Positions 10,043 through 20,026 are shown, counted from the first letter of the stretch. The stretch is DNA of 64,000 nucleotides from Microglena sp. YARC (GCA_022414725.1 CM039463.1:56477761-56541760), one strand, 5' to 3'. The notes: generated from the sequence alone by a model not told the origin. Program-made: numbers and translations.

Positions 10043-10412
10043 CATTTGTAGTGTGTGAGCGACCGACCGACCGACCGCATCATCCATCATCATTGTACTC
10101 GTTTGTTAGTTCGTTGAGTGTCCATTCTCACACAGTAATTTCTGTATCAGACTGTATGGTGACTTTTGCATACTCGTGCACGCTCACATCTGACATTTCA
10201 TGGCAACTTAAAGCAGAGAAGTGCTTGTGTGTAGAGCTATTCTCCCCCTCCCCAAATAACCAGAAATAACAAAATTAAGGAAACATACCCTCTCTGTCGT
10301 AGTGATAGGCGGAGGCTGGATGTCTCAGACTTCTGCTAAACAACTAGATTGTGGGAAAGGGGGGAATCAGGTGTGTGTGCTCAGGAAGATTGTCTTATCG
10401 ATGGTGATGACA
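10043..10412 (+). other. Noncoding region between the two 180-bp repeats
   Basis: It contains a short ACCG tandem run near 10062. From about 10361 there is a degraded copy of the 3' end of the helicase gene (CTCAGGAAGAT-TGTCTTATCG), leading into the second 180-bp repeat. No complete gene is visible. Confidence 0.55.
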
Positions 10413-10592
10413 AATTGTGACAATGTGACAAATGTGACAGGTTATAGACATAACTATTATCTGATAGACCTCCTTAACAAAATAGTATGCCATATGTCAA
10501 TTTATAGTTTGGTAAAATAACTGTCGCATCTGTCACATCTGTCACATTTGTAGTTCAGATTGGTGAAGGAATCAGGTGGTTGTTGGTTGCCG
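10413..10592 (+). repeat. 180-bp direct repeat, copy 2
   Basis: This is the second copy of the 9863-10042 repeat. It too is preceded by helicase 3'-end sequence, so the duplication included the end of that gene. It is followed by another ACCG run and then a C-rich stretch (CACCCACCCCCC) up to about 10820. Confidence 0.85.
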
Positions 10593-10885
10593 TGTGTAAG
10601 CGACCGACCGACCGACCGACCGCATCATCATTGTACTCGTTCGTTAGTTCGTTGAGTGTCCATCATCAGGCTCTCTCACCGTGATGATGGGCGCCCCCGC
10701 ACACACGCACGGCGGGGGATTCTGTCTTGTCGTTCCATGGCCACCCACCCCCCTCAACAGGACACGGGGGGATCCTCACACCCACCCCCCACACGCCATG
10801 GCGGGGGGTTTCGAAGCCCCAAACGGAGTATAACTACTGTGGGGCATTCACTTCCATCAACAAATCTGAATGAGAATAAAAGGAC

Positions 10886-11266
10886 ATGACGACTATCGAT
10901 ATCGATATCGATATCGTCACGCCGTCTGCGTGCATGGGCTCACACGTACGTGCGCCTCGGTACGTGGTAGGAGACGACGTTGCAGCAAAGATACTGCTCA
11001 AGGATTTGGAAGGGAAGCTTGTCAAGTCCAACGGGGTCGTCTTGGTAAAACATGGAGACGTTTGGACCAATGACAAGAATGCCATCAAAGACATCATGTT
11101 CAGGGCGTGCGAAGAAGCAAACATACATATGATAAACGATTCGGGGAAATCAAGAAAGTACAGCAGCACGCGCGCAGGTGCACGAAATATTGTGAAGACA
11201 GCCAAACACTACATCACAGTTGACGACAACTTAAACTTGACACAGAAGATGATGATACGTACATGA
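10886..11266 (+). pseudogene. Partial second copy of the primase-helicase, middle part
   Basis: The 126-residue ORF matches the segment of the 7562-9840 gene coded at about 8395-8735 (shared DVAAKILLKDL, KHGDVWTND and IVKTAKHYI). Where the first copy has TAA after RKYSCL, this one reads on (RKYSSTRAGARNIVKTAKHYI). It begins in a short GATATC repeat (coding IDIDID) and ends in a tail coding NLNLTQKM that also ends the ORF at 38209-38517. It is thus a mosaic fragment without primase or helicase motifs and probably has no function. Confidence 0.65.
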
Positions 11267-11700
11267 GCGCGGGCACCGCGGAGCGGGGCAGAGGATTGGA
11301 TTGGATTCATTTTGATGACTCGCGTACACCAGTTTTTCACTGTAACGCTTGGGCTTCTCACTGTAACACTTGGGCTTCTCACCTTACATCAGGCAGAGGC
11401 CTCAATCAAGCACCCTTTGTTCATGCTTCAAGTAGGTAGTTGGCTGCAGTCTGAGAGAGTTGGACAATTATTTTGACATGGCAGACCACAAGACGACGAC
11501 TGACTGACTGACTGACCAAGACGTCTTCACCGCGCACAAATCATCTTCTATCAAACGTCGGAACGATGTCCATACTCTTGGGGGAGCACTCATACATGAC
11601 GGAAACACGGTAAAGTAGTCGGAAACGGTGATCACATGCCAAGCCAAGCAGGTCTCTGCTAGACAAATCTGCATTCAATGTGGTCAGGGTTGCCGGAACG
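11267..11700 (+). repeat. Composite dispersed repeat (shared with about 38480-38930)
   Basis: It holds the GCGGAGCGGGGC hairpin motif, a TTGGATTGGATT run, tandem CACTGTAACRCTTGGGCTTCT units and a block ending in GGTGATCACATG. The same parts in the same order occur near 38480-38930. No gene is supported here. Confidence 0.65.
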
Positions 11701-11910
11701 GAGATACCATATGTAGAGTTGACAGGTGATGGGTACCTGGAACCCTCCCTATATCAAGGCGGATCCTGTGTCGAGTCACAGGGCGACTTTCGCATCACGG
11801 CGGCACATGTTGGGATTAGTTGAGTTGAGTTGAGTTGCTGCTGCAAGTACCCCCAAGGGAACGTGCCATGAGGGAAGCACCAGATACGTGGTCTGTCCCT
11901 ATTTCGATTT

Positions 11911-12453
11911 CTACCCCAGGACGTAAGGTAATGTGCATGATGTGGATGCATACCGTGAGCATGCAGCATGTCCACCCTTGCAATCGCAATTGGCACAAAT
12001 GTGTAAAGCCCAGGTTGACAGAGAAGGATGCATAGGGGATCCTTGTCTATGTACCAGGATGAGACATTCAACATTTCCCCCAAATGCTGCAACATTGCTC
12101 AGCCCCATAAGCACATCCTTCTCCACATGTTCATGTTCATGTTCATGAATATGCATAGCATGGGCTGCTCCGCACTGATCAAACAAGAATGAAAGACAAG
12201 CCATTTGCCCACATGCAGCTGCATGAAGGGCGACACGGTATGAATTGATGAAACATTGTCCATGATGCCATGCATTGACGAGACACTCTAATTTACCATG
12301 AAGTGCTGCTACATTCGCAATCAGCTCCCATTTGCTCGCCTCGATGTCACACCAGTCGCACGACTTGGGATCATGATCAAGCAAGAAAGATGAATGACAA
12401 CACCTGCATGTGCCTGTCATGTGCTGCAACACGTCATGCCTCCAAGTTGGCAT
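11911..12453 (-). CDS. Ankyrin-repeat-like protein, Cys/His-rich
   Basis: The 180-residue ORF starts at an ATG. It shows repeated units with the spacing of degenerate protist and giant-virus ankyrin repeats: VAALHGKLECLVNAWHHG, ALHAAACGQMACLSFL and NVAAFGGNVECLILVHRQG. The N-terminus is rich in Cys and His (CRCCHS ... CDWCD), perhaps a small zinc site. A His-Glu run (HIHEHEHEHE) interrupts the repeats. Such proteins usually mediate protein-protein contacts. The C-terminus is unlike ankyrin and may have been altered. The upstream side (above 12454) is noncoding repeat DNA. Confidence 0.55.
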   Translation of the reverse strand: MPTWRHDVLQHMTGTCRCCHSSFLLDHDPKSCDWCDIEASKWELIANVAALHGKLECLVNAWHHGQCFINSYRVALHAAACGQMACLSFLFDQCGAAHAMHIHEHEHEHVEKDVLMGLSNVAAFGGNVECLILVHRQGSPMHPSLSTWALHICANCDCKGGHAACSRYASTSCTLPYVLG

Positions 12454-12665
12454 CTGGTGACCGGTGCATTATGTGCAAGAGATGCACTCTGGTTATGCTG
12501 TCTCATGACATGAATGGGATTGCGGCTCAATCTGATCCCGTGAGGGGACAACAAATTCCATTTGGAAGTGTACGGGTTGACATAAGTGAGGCGGCGCACA
12601 TCCAGGCGAGCGCCGACAGCGGACCCCGGTCTGCAGCCTTTGTATCTGTAGACAAACGACGTAGC

Positions 12666-12697
<32 letters not shown>

Positions 12698-12955
12698 GAT
12701 AGATAGATAGGATAGATAGATAGATAGATAGGATAGATAGATAGGATAGATAGATATGATAACGCACTTTATCACGACACATGCCGTATCCTCACACACG
12801 CGTCGCGGCGGCTGCTGTCGAGATGATGCCCACCAACCACTCTCACTCATTCTCACGCACGCACTCTATCACACGCAAACGGCGGAACACTGTCGAATGG
12901 CACACGCAGGACCCTCATTGACACACGCAAACGGCGGAACACATGTAGACGACTC
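12454..12955 (+). repeat. Noncoding stretch with GATA microsatellite
   Basis: A run of GATA/GGATA repeats occupies about 12666-12757. It is preceded by a segment (near 12575-12650) coding SEAAHIQASA that also ends the ORF at 36566-36913. It is followed by ACACGCAAACGGCGGAACAC units and by the target sequence GACTC (12951-12955) of copia copy 2. No gene is apparent. Confidence 0.75.
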
Positions 12956-13279
12956 TATCAGCATGTATAGCGGTGCTCTCACGCGTTTTATGACTTGGTG
13001 ACTACTTATGTACTCCCTTAGAACTATCGGCTCTCCTGAGCCAGCTTCCCGTGGGACTGAGTCATCTTGAGATGACTCAGTGGCAGCTTCCTGTCACCTA
13101 CGTCTCCGGTCTGATCTGTACCCTGTTAGGTTCCTGTCTACCGCCTCCTTTCACCACAGGTGCCCCTTTATGGGTCTCCTGTGTCTGTAACGTTATCCTT
13201 GTCTCCGTGTATAGATTGGTGCGTCTGTTCCGCTGCTTTAATCTACTGTCCACTCTACCGGAGTGATTTCAAGCTGATA
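12956..13279 (+). repeat. 5' LTR of copia copy 2
   Basis: It starts TATCAGC and ends GCTGATA. It carries a perfect 26-bp inverted repeat at 13056-13081 that contains TGAGTCA and TGACTCA, the core of AP-1/GCN4-type bZIP sites. As the 5' LTR it should hold the promoter; no clear TATA box was recognised. Confidence 0.95.
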
Positions 13280-13295
13280 GGTTACTGGGCTCCTC
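13280..13295 (+). other. Putative primer-binding site of copia copy 2
   Basis: The sequence directly after the LTR is GGTTACTGGGCTCC. It is not the usual TGG-beginning site complementary to a tRNA 3' end. Its reverse complement resembles the anticodon arm of initiator methionine tRNA with one extra base, which would fit the half-tRNA priming known for Drosophila copia. This is inference from resemblance only. Confidence 0.35.
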
Positions 13296-13378
13296 ATCAC
13301 TACCACTGCTTTGATAATGCAACTTCCGCGAGGGCCTCCTGCCGGCTTTGTGAAACTTACCAAACTTAATGGTGTTTC

Positions 13379-15463
13379 ATGGGCTCGTGGGATCCGCAGT
13401 GTCATTGTGAGCAATGGATGCGACCGAATCCTCCCAACGGGGGTGAAGGTTCCTCTAGATTGGCTAGACGACTGCGCGCCAGCGGCCTCTGCTGCCGGAG
13501 AGGAGGGTCCTTCCGCCATCAAGGAAGTAACCCCCCCGATCAATCCTCCAACTTTACGGTTCCTTCTCTCAATGTTCGACGCCTGTCCTCTGATGTTGAG
13601 GATGTCCTGATGAAGCTGTGTTGTGTACAGACACAGATCATCCGTTGTGCATCAGACCCGCAGCCTCATTGCGTCCCCTTCAATTATGATGAAGACTACT
13701 CTACTACTACTGATGATGAGGAGGACTTGAAGAATGCTACGAGTGCTGACTTCGGTGGCGTGACCCCATCTGCTGCTGCCACTCGTGTCTTTGAGACTTC
13801 CGCTGTTTCGCCGGTGTATGAGCCTCCTGATCAGCAGATGCCTAATCGAGAGCTTTCGCCTGTGTATCAGCCTCAGCCTTCGTCGGCGCCTCCCTTTGAG
13901 CCTGTTCCCCCGGCTTACCCAGAGGTGGCAAAGCCCACTTTCTTGAAGGGCTTTGCTTCTTTTTCCTCTGCATCTGCCCCCATGGAGCGTGGCCTCCCTG
14001 GCTACCACACTCGCTCTCGCGAGGCTGCTGTTTCCTCTGCACGCACCTCTGCTGCTGGTGCCTCCCTGGAACCCCCTCCGCCGCCGGTGGAGCTGCCTCC
14101 TGCCCCTGGCCCTCCTCCTATGCTATATACGCGGTCATGCGAATCTTGGGAGCATCTGCTCACTAGTGGATCTCCTCCGACTTTGAACTTGCGGGACTAC
14201 CGCCTGATCAACCAGGATCGACGGGATGGTGAGTCCTTGAACCGCTCTTTGTACGGTCGGATGGATATGCAGGCTACAATGGCAAATGTTAGTGTGAAGC
14301 TGAGGCATCGCCGAGTGATGGCTTTCTCTGAGCTTGGTACCAGGTGTCGTTCTTTTCTTGGTCCAGTCACTTCTGGGATTCTGTATCCCCCAGATCATGG
14401 TGTTTCCTTTGGTGGTACGAGGCGTAGTGATCACGAGAAGCTTGGTTATCAGTTTGTGCGAGTGCCTGTCCCTCGGTGTCCTGTTAGCCCAGATTTCGAG
14501 CTGCTTATGAGTGTTGCGAGGTCCATTCCTGTGATTAGGAACATAGACGACCAGCGCGCTCTTGACGCTGGTCTTGCTGCGGAGTATTTCATGGACATTC
14601 GTAGGTCCTTGGCTCCTGTCCCTTCTGCGATTGGAGCTGGGTCTAATACCCTCATTCATGGTGAGTCTCGGTTTGATCCTGCACTGTTGGGTTTCAGTGC
14701 ACTGCCTCTCGAACGTCAGGAGTTCATGTGTTTAACTATGATGCTCGCGAACATGGAGGACGATATGGTCAAGGTATACCAGGATTTTGCCACCCCTCGG
14801 GATATCCTTTTGGATATCCGGAAGACGCAGTCTGATGCCCTTGCCTCTAGAGTCCCTCTCATGCGTATCGAACTTCATAATGCGCACATGGGCCCTTCTG
14901 ACCGTGTCGATGATTTCTTTCGCATGGTTCGCAGTCTGTGCACTGACCTCCGCAGTGCTGGACATCCTGTCACTCAGCGCCACGCCATGGAAACCATTGT
15001 GAATGGGATCCGTTTGATCCGATTTGAATCGCTGCGGATCCAGTACGGTATGATGTTGGCTAACAGACAGACTGTAGATTACTGGTCTTGTCTAGAGGCA
15101 TATCGGTCTCTCGACATTTTGAACATTGCTCTCCCCAGGTCCGACTCCAGGCATCCTGGTTGGTCCCGGGACGCTCCCCAGTTTCCTGCCAATGCTGCGT
15201 TTCAGCGTGGGCAGGGATCTGGTTCTCAGGGTTCTGGTTCCAACAAGCGACGTCTGGATTGCACTTGGGGCCCATGCCTCAGCAAGACGACCCACTCGGA
15301 GGATCGCTGTTTCACGAAGCATCCGCACCTGCGTAAGACCAAACCTGGTGCACCGGTTACCAATCCGGTGCCCATGGCCTTGGCCCTTCCGGGTGTGCTT
15401 ACTCCGTTGCAGCTGGCCTCCTTGCAGGCTCAGATTGATGGGTATGCTTTGGAAAAGAAATAG
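13379..15463 (+). CDS. gag: Copia Gag polyprotein, 694 aa
   Basis: This is the full-length Gag. The N-terminal third is low-complexity, with an acidic stretch (DEDYSTTTDDEEDL) and Pro-rich segments. The middle matches the copia gag helical region and the C-terminus carries the C-x4-C-x5-H-x4-C knuckle. The start is the first ATG after the LTR. The ORF ends at UAG 15461-15463 in the sequence AAGAAATAGGAGGTACGC, and pol continues in the same frame. The missing start of copy 1 gag can be read from here. Confidence 0.9.
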   Translation: MGSWDPQCHCEQWMRPNPPNGGEGSSRLARRLRASGLCCRRGGSFRHQGSNPPDQSSNFTVPSLNVRRLSSDVEDVLMKLCCVQTQIIRCASDPQPHCVPFNYDEDYSTTTDDEEDLKNATSADFGGVTPSAAATRVFETSAVSPVYEPPDQQMPNRELSPVYQPQPSSAPPFEPVPPAYPEVAKPTFLKGFASFSSASAPMERGLPGYHTRSREAAVSSARTSAAGASLEPPPPPVELPPAPGPPPMLYTRSCESWEHLLTSGSPPTLNLRDYRLINQDRRDGESLNRSLYGRMDMQATMANVSVKLRHRRVMAFSELGTRCRSFLGPVTSGILYPPDHGVSFGGTRRSDHEKLGYQFVRVPVPRCPVSPDFELLMSVARSIPVIRNIDDQRALDAGLAAEYFMDIRRSLAPVPSAIGAGSNTLIHGESRFDPALLGFSALPLERQEFMCLTMMLANMEDDMVKVYQDFATPRDILLDIRKTQSDALASRVPLMRIELHNAHMGPSDRVDDFFRMVRSLCTDLRSAGHPVTQRHAMETIVNGIRLIRFESLRIQYGMMLANRQTVDYWSCLEAYRSLDILNIALPRSDSRHPGWSRDAPQFPANAAFQRGQGSGSQGSGSNKRRLDCTWGPCLSKTTHSEDRCFTKHPHLRKTKPGAPVTNPVPMALALPGVLTPLQLASLQAQIDGYALEKK

Positions 15464-17290
15464 GAGGTACGCTCTGTCCTTTTCTCTTGCACTGCGAAAT
15501 TTTCAAATGTCTGCAGCCCAAGCCTGTCTGAGGGTGTCTGGCATGTTGATTCTGGAGCTGGGATGTCAATCACAGGTGATATGTCTTTGTTCACTGTGTT
15601 TCATGCTTCTGAGACTGGGCCAGCAGTTAAATTTGGTGATGGTGTGGTTCAACGGTCTGTGGGTCAGGGTTCCATTGTGTTATGTAGTGATTGGTTACCA
15701 ACACCAATCACTTTAACCAATGTTCTCTACATCCCACACTGTCCGGTGAACCTCATGTCAGTAAATGCTGTTGCCCATGCTCACAACTGCAAGATTTCTT
15801 TTGATAGTCTTAGTTGTACTGCCACACAGGGCTCTTCTGTTCTGTGGTCTTTCCCTGCCTCCAGTGATGGTGTGTACAAGTTTGCATGTAGGCCTTGTCA
15901 CACCCCTCGTGGCCGTTTGTATGGTGCTGAAAATTATCCAGCTTTTGCTCTTGATGTTGATGAGGATGGTGGAGTTGTGATCCCTACCACTCCTGAATGG
16001 TTGTGGCATAGGCGGCTGGGTCACCCTGGCTATGATGCCATGCACAACCTTGTAAGGAAGGGTTTGGTTCAGAACTTACCCCTCACTCTCCAACAGGTGC
16101 AAAGACTGTCTAAGATCCCATGTGATGCTTGTCAGAAGGCAAAGGGAAAACGTATCCCTTTTCCTAAAGAAAGCAAAACTAGGATCCGTGCCCCATTACA
16201 ACGCCTTCACTTGGACATCATGGGGCCATTTAATATTAGGGGCTTGCGTGGGGAGTTTTATGTTCTGTGTCTCACTGACCAATACTCTGGCTATGCTGAG
16301 GTCTTGTGCTTGAGAACCAGGGATGAAGCTCCCTTAGCAGTTCAAACTACCATCCTCAGATGGATGACTCAGCTGCATGGATTTGTTTTCAAGTGTCTTA
16401 GGTCTGACAGGGCTAAGGAATTTCTAGTGAAGTGGTTCGAGGATTGGTTAGAATCGGTTGGTGCTGTGCATGAATTGTCCATGGCTTACACTGCTCAGCA
16501 GAATGCGACTGTGGAACGGTACAATGGGGTCCTTCAGAACGTAGCTAGGAGCATTCACTTGGAGTCTAAGCTCACTAAGTCCTTCTGGCCCTATGCCTTC
16601 CTCGCCGCGTGTTACCTACGCAACCGGCTGCCTAATCAGGGTGACAAGACTCCTTATGAGTTGTTCTTTGGGGTTCTACCTGATGTATCGTTATTGCGCG
16701 TGTTCGGGTGCCCATGCTATGTTACCTTAGTGAATGGGAAGAAGCGCAATAAGCTTGACGAAAGGGCGTTATCTGGTAGACTGGTTGGGTATTCTCTGGT
16801 GAGTAAGGGTTATTTTGTTTGGGTTCCGAAGTTGCGCCAGGTGGTAGAGAGTCGTGATGTGCTCTTCTATGAACAGTTTAGCTATAACTGTATCCCTGGG
16901 CTTTTTCCCTATGATGGATCTCAGTATTTTTCTCGCACCCCTGCCGCTATCATCGGTAAAGGGCTTGATACTACTGACAATGTCCTGGGCCCTTTACCAA
17001 CCCCGATTGTTGACCGCTTTACTGGTCATGGGATGACGATGCGTCCCAGGCCAGGTAATGATGGTGCTGTATCGCGTGCGGCGGCATTGGGCCAGGGGGA
17101 GTCTGATGTTCCTTCAAGCTCTAATTTATTCGAATCTCAGGGGGTCGCCGGGCCTTCCTCTGCGCCACGTTTCGTCGGTGAAGTGGTAGGATTAGGACAG
17201 CCTCGGGTCATAGTGGAACCTAGTACAGGTCCACTGCCCACTAGTCGCCACCCCCGTCCACCTATTCGGATAGCTCGCGGGAGTTGTTGA
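15464..17290 (+). CDS. pol: Copia Pol, protease and integrase part
   Basis: It continues in the gag frame after UAG. It carries protease DSGA, the HHCC zinc-binding region and the integrase D, D, E residues, as in copy 1. Unlike copy 1 it is open at the site corresponding to 3148 (GAA). It runs to 17290 only because one C of a C6 run is absent near 17251, which shifts the frame to a TGA. Confidence 0.9.
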   Translation, partial: EVRSVLFSCTAKFSNVCSPSLSEGVWHVDSGAGMSITGDMSLFTVFHASETGPAVKFGDGVVQRSVGQGSIVLCSDWLPTPITLTNVLYIPHCPVNLMSVNAVAHAHNCKISFDSLSCTATQGSSVLWSFPASSDGVYKFACRPCHTPRGRLYGAENYPAFALDVDEDGGVVIPTTPEWLWHRRLGHPGYDAMHNLVRKGLVQNLPLTLQQVQRLSKIPCDACQKAKGKRIPFPKESKTRIRAPLQRLHLDIMGPFNIRGLRGEFYVLCLTDQYSGYAEVLCLRTRDEAPLAVQTTILRWMTQLHGFVFKCLRSDRAKEFLVKWFEDWLESVGAVHELSMAYTAQQNATVERYNGVLQNVARSIHLESKLTKSFWPYAFLAACYLRNRLPNQGDKTPYELFFGVLPDVSLLRVFGCPCYVTLVNGKKRNKLDERALSGRLVGYSLVSKGYFVWVPKLRQVVESRDVLFYEQFSYNCIPGLFPYDGSQYFSRTPAAIIGKGLDTTDNVLGPLPTPIVDRFTGHGMTMRPRPGNDGAVSRAAALGQGESDVPSSSNLFESQGVAGPSSAPRFVGEVVGLGQPRVIVEPSTGPLPTSRHPRPPIRIARGSC

Positions 17291-17661
17291 TCACTTCACC
17301 CCCTGCTATACCTGGTGGTTTATACCGGACCAGGCATTGCGACGATGTGGCCGTCACAGATGATGTGAGTGATGACCTCGAACACTGGTCCGGGTCAGAT
17401 ACTGCGTATGGCTGGGGTGTTCCAGTGTACCCAGGCTTCGACGATTTAGAGGCAAAGGAGGCCGGCCTTGTTCAACCACGCATGAGTGCTGCGCTGGGGC
17501 TTTATTACCGGTTACTGCTGATACTGCTGATATCCCCGCTGCCCATGTACAAGTACACTGCTTGTACGTGGGGGCTTTTATTTCTACCTCTACTGAACTC
17601 TCTTATAAAGCTGCAATGTTACCTACCAACCCAGACAGAGATCTCTGGCTGCAGGCTATGA
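17284..17661 (+). pseudogene. pol: Copia Pol linker piece between two frameshifts
   Basis: This ORF carries the integrase-to-RT linker (DDVAVTDDVSDDLEHW, VYPGFDDLEAKEAGL) in the frame between the C-run and G-run deletions. Past about 17500 its translation no longer matches copy 1. It is a product of the frameshifts, not a separate gene. Confidence 0.75.
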
Positions 17662-18653
17662 AGGATGAGATGGCCTCCCTCCATGCTCATGGCACTTGGG
17701 TCCTCACTCCACAGCCTCCTAGGCAGAGGATTCTATCTGGCAGATGGTTATTTGTCAAGAAACATGGGGCTGATGGTTCTTTACGTTTTAAAGCTCGTTT
17801 TGTAGTTCGTGGTTTTCTGCAACGTCCTGGGCTGGACTACCATGATGTATATGCCCCCGTCTCCTCTAAAGCAGGTCTTCGTGTGCTCCTTGCTGCCATC
17901 ACTCATAGAAAAATGTTTGTGAGGCAGCTGGACATCAAGACTGCATTCTTGAATGCCAAGCTGGAACCTGGTCTAGACCTGTTCTGTTACCAGCCTGAGG
18001 GCTTTCATGAACTTGGTCCTGACAATGTTCCCCTTGTGTGCAAGCTGATTAAATCTCTTTATGGTTTGAAGCAGGCACCCAGGGCTTGGAGCAAAGATGT
18101 AAAGCAGGTTTTGGTTGCCCACGGTTTTACCATGTGCAAAGCTGAACCTGCTCTGTATTTCAGGAGGGATTCTACTGGTGGGTGGAGCTATGTCCTCACC
18201 TATGTGGATGACTTTATCTGTGCTTTTAGTGAGCTGCATAGGTATGCCTTGCTGATCAAGGCTATGGAAGCAGCTGGGTGGGAAGTCAAGGAAATGGGTG
18301 TACCTGTCCAGTTCCTTTCATTGGACATGACTTGTACACTTGATTCTGACGGCAGGTGTGTTAAGATCGACCTCTCCCAGCACTCCTACATTGTTGAGCT
18401 GGTGGAGCAGTTTGGTCTCACTGCTGCTACCAAGCCCAAGTTTTCAGTTCCATGTCCAAGTGCACTGTCACTGATCCTCCTGGAGAACCTCTGGCCTCTA
18501 ATAGCCAGTACCTCTCTCTTGTGGGGGCTTTGCTGTACCTGGCTACCTGCACAAGGCCTGATATTTCTTTTGCTGTTAGCTACCTGTCCAGGTTTTCTGC
18601 TCAACCCACTGCCCCCCTGTGGGCTGCAGCCAAGCGCTTGCTTTTGTATTTGA
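17562..18653 (+). CDS. pol: Copia Pol, reverse transcriptase part (frameshifted)
   Basis: It holds all reverse transcriptase motifs, including QLDIKTAFLNA and YVDD, nearly the same as copy 1. The frame is entered after the G-run deletion near 17500 and left at the C-run deletion near 18451, after which the last 65 or so residues are out of frame. The TTG at 17562 is a formal start only. Confidence 0.85.
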   Translation: MYVGAFISTSTELSYKAAMLPTNPDRDLWLQAMKDEMASLHAHGTWVLTPQPPRQRILSGRWLFVKKHGADGSLRFKARFVVRGFLQRPGLDYHDVYAPVSSKAGLRVLLAAITHRKMFVRQLDIKTAFLNAKLEPGLDLFCYQPEGFHELGPDNVPLVCKLIKSLYGLKQAPRAWSKDVKQVLVAHGFTMCKAEPALYFRRDSTGGWSYVLTYVDDFICAFSELHRYALLIKAMEAAGWEVKEMGVPVQFLSLDMTCTLDSDGRCVKIDLSQHSYIVELVEQFGLTAATKPKFSVPCPSALSLILLENLWPLIASTSLLWGLCCTWLPAQGLIFLLLLATCPGFLLNPLPPCGLQPSACFCI

Positions 18654-19171
18654 GAGAACATTCCCATCTGGGCCTCACTTACACTCACAGCCCTGGTTTC
18701 TCTTTTACTGTCTTTAGTGACTCATCCTTTGCTGATGATGGGTCTGACAGGAGATCTCAGACTGGCTATGCTGTGCTTGCTGGAGGCTGCCTTGTGAATT
18801 GGATGAGCAAAAGGCAACCCACTGTTGCTGTTAGCTCCAGTGAGGCTGAGTATCAGGCCCTGTCTCAGACTGCCAGGGAGGTGCAATGGTTGAAAAAGTT
18901 GAGAATTGATCTAGGGCTGCCTTGTGACCTGGTCACCATTCAAGGTGACAACTTGGGGTCCTTGAGCTGGGCCAATGACTGTCAGCTGCTCCCTCGCAAC
19001 AAGCACATTGATGTCATCCATCACTATATCCAGGAGCTGGTGGAGGATGGCCAGGTGGATGTTGCCTATGTTAACACTAAGGACAACTGTGCTGACCCCT
19101 TCACCAAGCCCCTTGATCCTATGGTGTTCTGGCGTTTCATTCGCATGTTTGGAATGACTGCTTCTCCTTAA
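18452..19171 (+). CDS. pol: Copia Pol, RNase H part (frameshifted)
   Basis: It covers the RT thumb and connection and RNase H (VFSDSSFADD, SSSEAEYQAL, IQGDNLGSL) to the normal pol terminus FGMTASP. It sits one base out of frame with the upstream reverse transcriptase ORF. Confidence 0.88.
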   Translation: MSKCTVTDPPGEPLASNSQYLSLVGALLYLATCTRPDISFAVSYLSRFSAQPTAPLWAAAKRLLLYLREHSHLGLTYTHSPGFSFTVFSDSSFADDGSDRRSQTGYAVLAGGCLVNWMSKRQPTVAVSSSEAEYQALSQTAREVQWLKKLRIDLGLPCDLVTIQGDNLGSLSWANDCQLLPRNKHIDVIHHYIQELVEDGQVDVAYVNTKDNCADPFTKPLDPMVFWRFIRMFGMTASP

Positions 19172-19469
19172 ACCATTTTTTTTGGTTACATGTATTCTAG
19201 AATTTTGGTTACATGTATTCTGGAATTTTTGGTTACATTTTAAGGTTTCTTTGGTTACATTTAGAGTTTCTTTAAGTTATCATTGATTGGCATTAGGTTC
19301 CTATTCCCGGATCGGGTTTTCTATACCGTTGTTACCCGACTTTGATATTTAGTTGTCCTCTTATATCCACTTGGCATTTTTTTGTTCTTTGCCTTGCTTC
19401 ATACCTTCCCTTACACCCTTCGGGTTTCATTTGAAGTTTCTCTCGATTTTTTTTTCCCGGAGTTCTTTG

Positions 19470-19500
<31 letters not shown>

Positions 19501-19574
19501 TTACATATAGTTCTATGTCACCAGTGCCATAGGTGGAGTAGTACTATTGTATGTCACCTGTGTCATAGGTGGAG

Positions 19575-19898
19575 TATCAGCATGTATAGCGGTGCTCTCA
19601 CGCGTTTTATGACTTGGTGACTACTTATGTACTCCCTTAGAACTATCGGCTCTCCTGAGCCAGCTTCCCGTGGGACTGAGTCATCTTGAGATGACTCAGT
19701 GGCAGCTTCCTGTCACCTACGTCTCCGGTCTGATCTGTACCCTGTTAGGTTCCTGTCTGCCGCCTCCTTTCACCACAGGTGCCCCTTTATGGGTCTCCTG
19801 TGTCTGTAACGTTATCCTTGTCTCCGTGTATAGATTGGTGCGTCTGTTCCGCTGCTTTAATCTACTGTCCACTCTACCGGAGTGATTTCAAGCTGATA
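19575..19898 (+). repeat. 3' LTR of copia copy 2
   Basis: It is the same as the 5' LTR except one A-to-G difference. It is followed by the GACTC target duplication. The 26-bp inverted repeat is at 19675-19700. The 400-bp 3' noncoding region before it has one more TTGGTTACAT unit than copy 1. Confidence 0.95.
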
Positions 19899-20017
19899 GA
19901 CTCATCTTCATCGTCCATCACTCAATCACTCACTCACTCAGATTAAAGGGACCGGCGCTTTGCGTACACAGGCATGCCCAATCCTTGTGTATTGCTGGAG
20001 GTACGATCGCCGGGCAT

Positions 20018-20026
20018 CATAAAAGG
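20018..20026 (+). promoter_or_regulatory. TATA-like element upstream of PD-(D/E)XK-like gene copy 1
   Basis: CATAAAAGG lies in a block conserved with copy 2 (29340-29348), followed in both by a pyrimidine-rich leader. The gene ATG is about 350 bp downstream, so a long 5' leader or an intron would be needed. Confidence 0.35.

Larger units (their letters stand above)
12956..19898 (+). mobile_element. Ty1/copia LTR retrotransposon, copy 2, full length (6943 bp)
   Basis: Both 324-bp LTRs are present and differ at one position (A/G in CTGTCTACC/CTGTCTGCC). The element is flanked by the 5-bp direct repeat GACTC at 12951-12955 and 19899-19903, so it is a complete insertion and, from the LTR identity, recent. 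Gag is intact. Pol departs from copy 1 by three single-base deletions in homopolymers (C6 to C5 near 17251, G5 to G4 near 17500, C3 to C2 near 18451). Confidence 0.97.
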
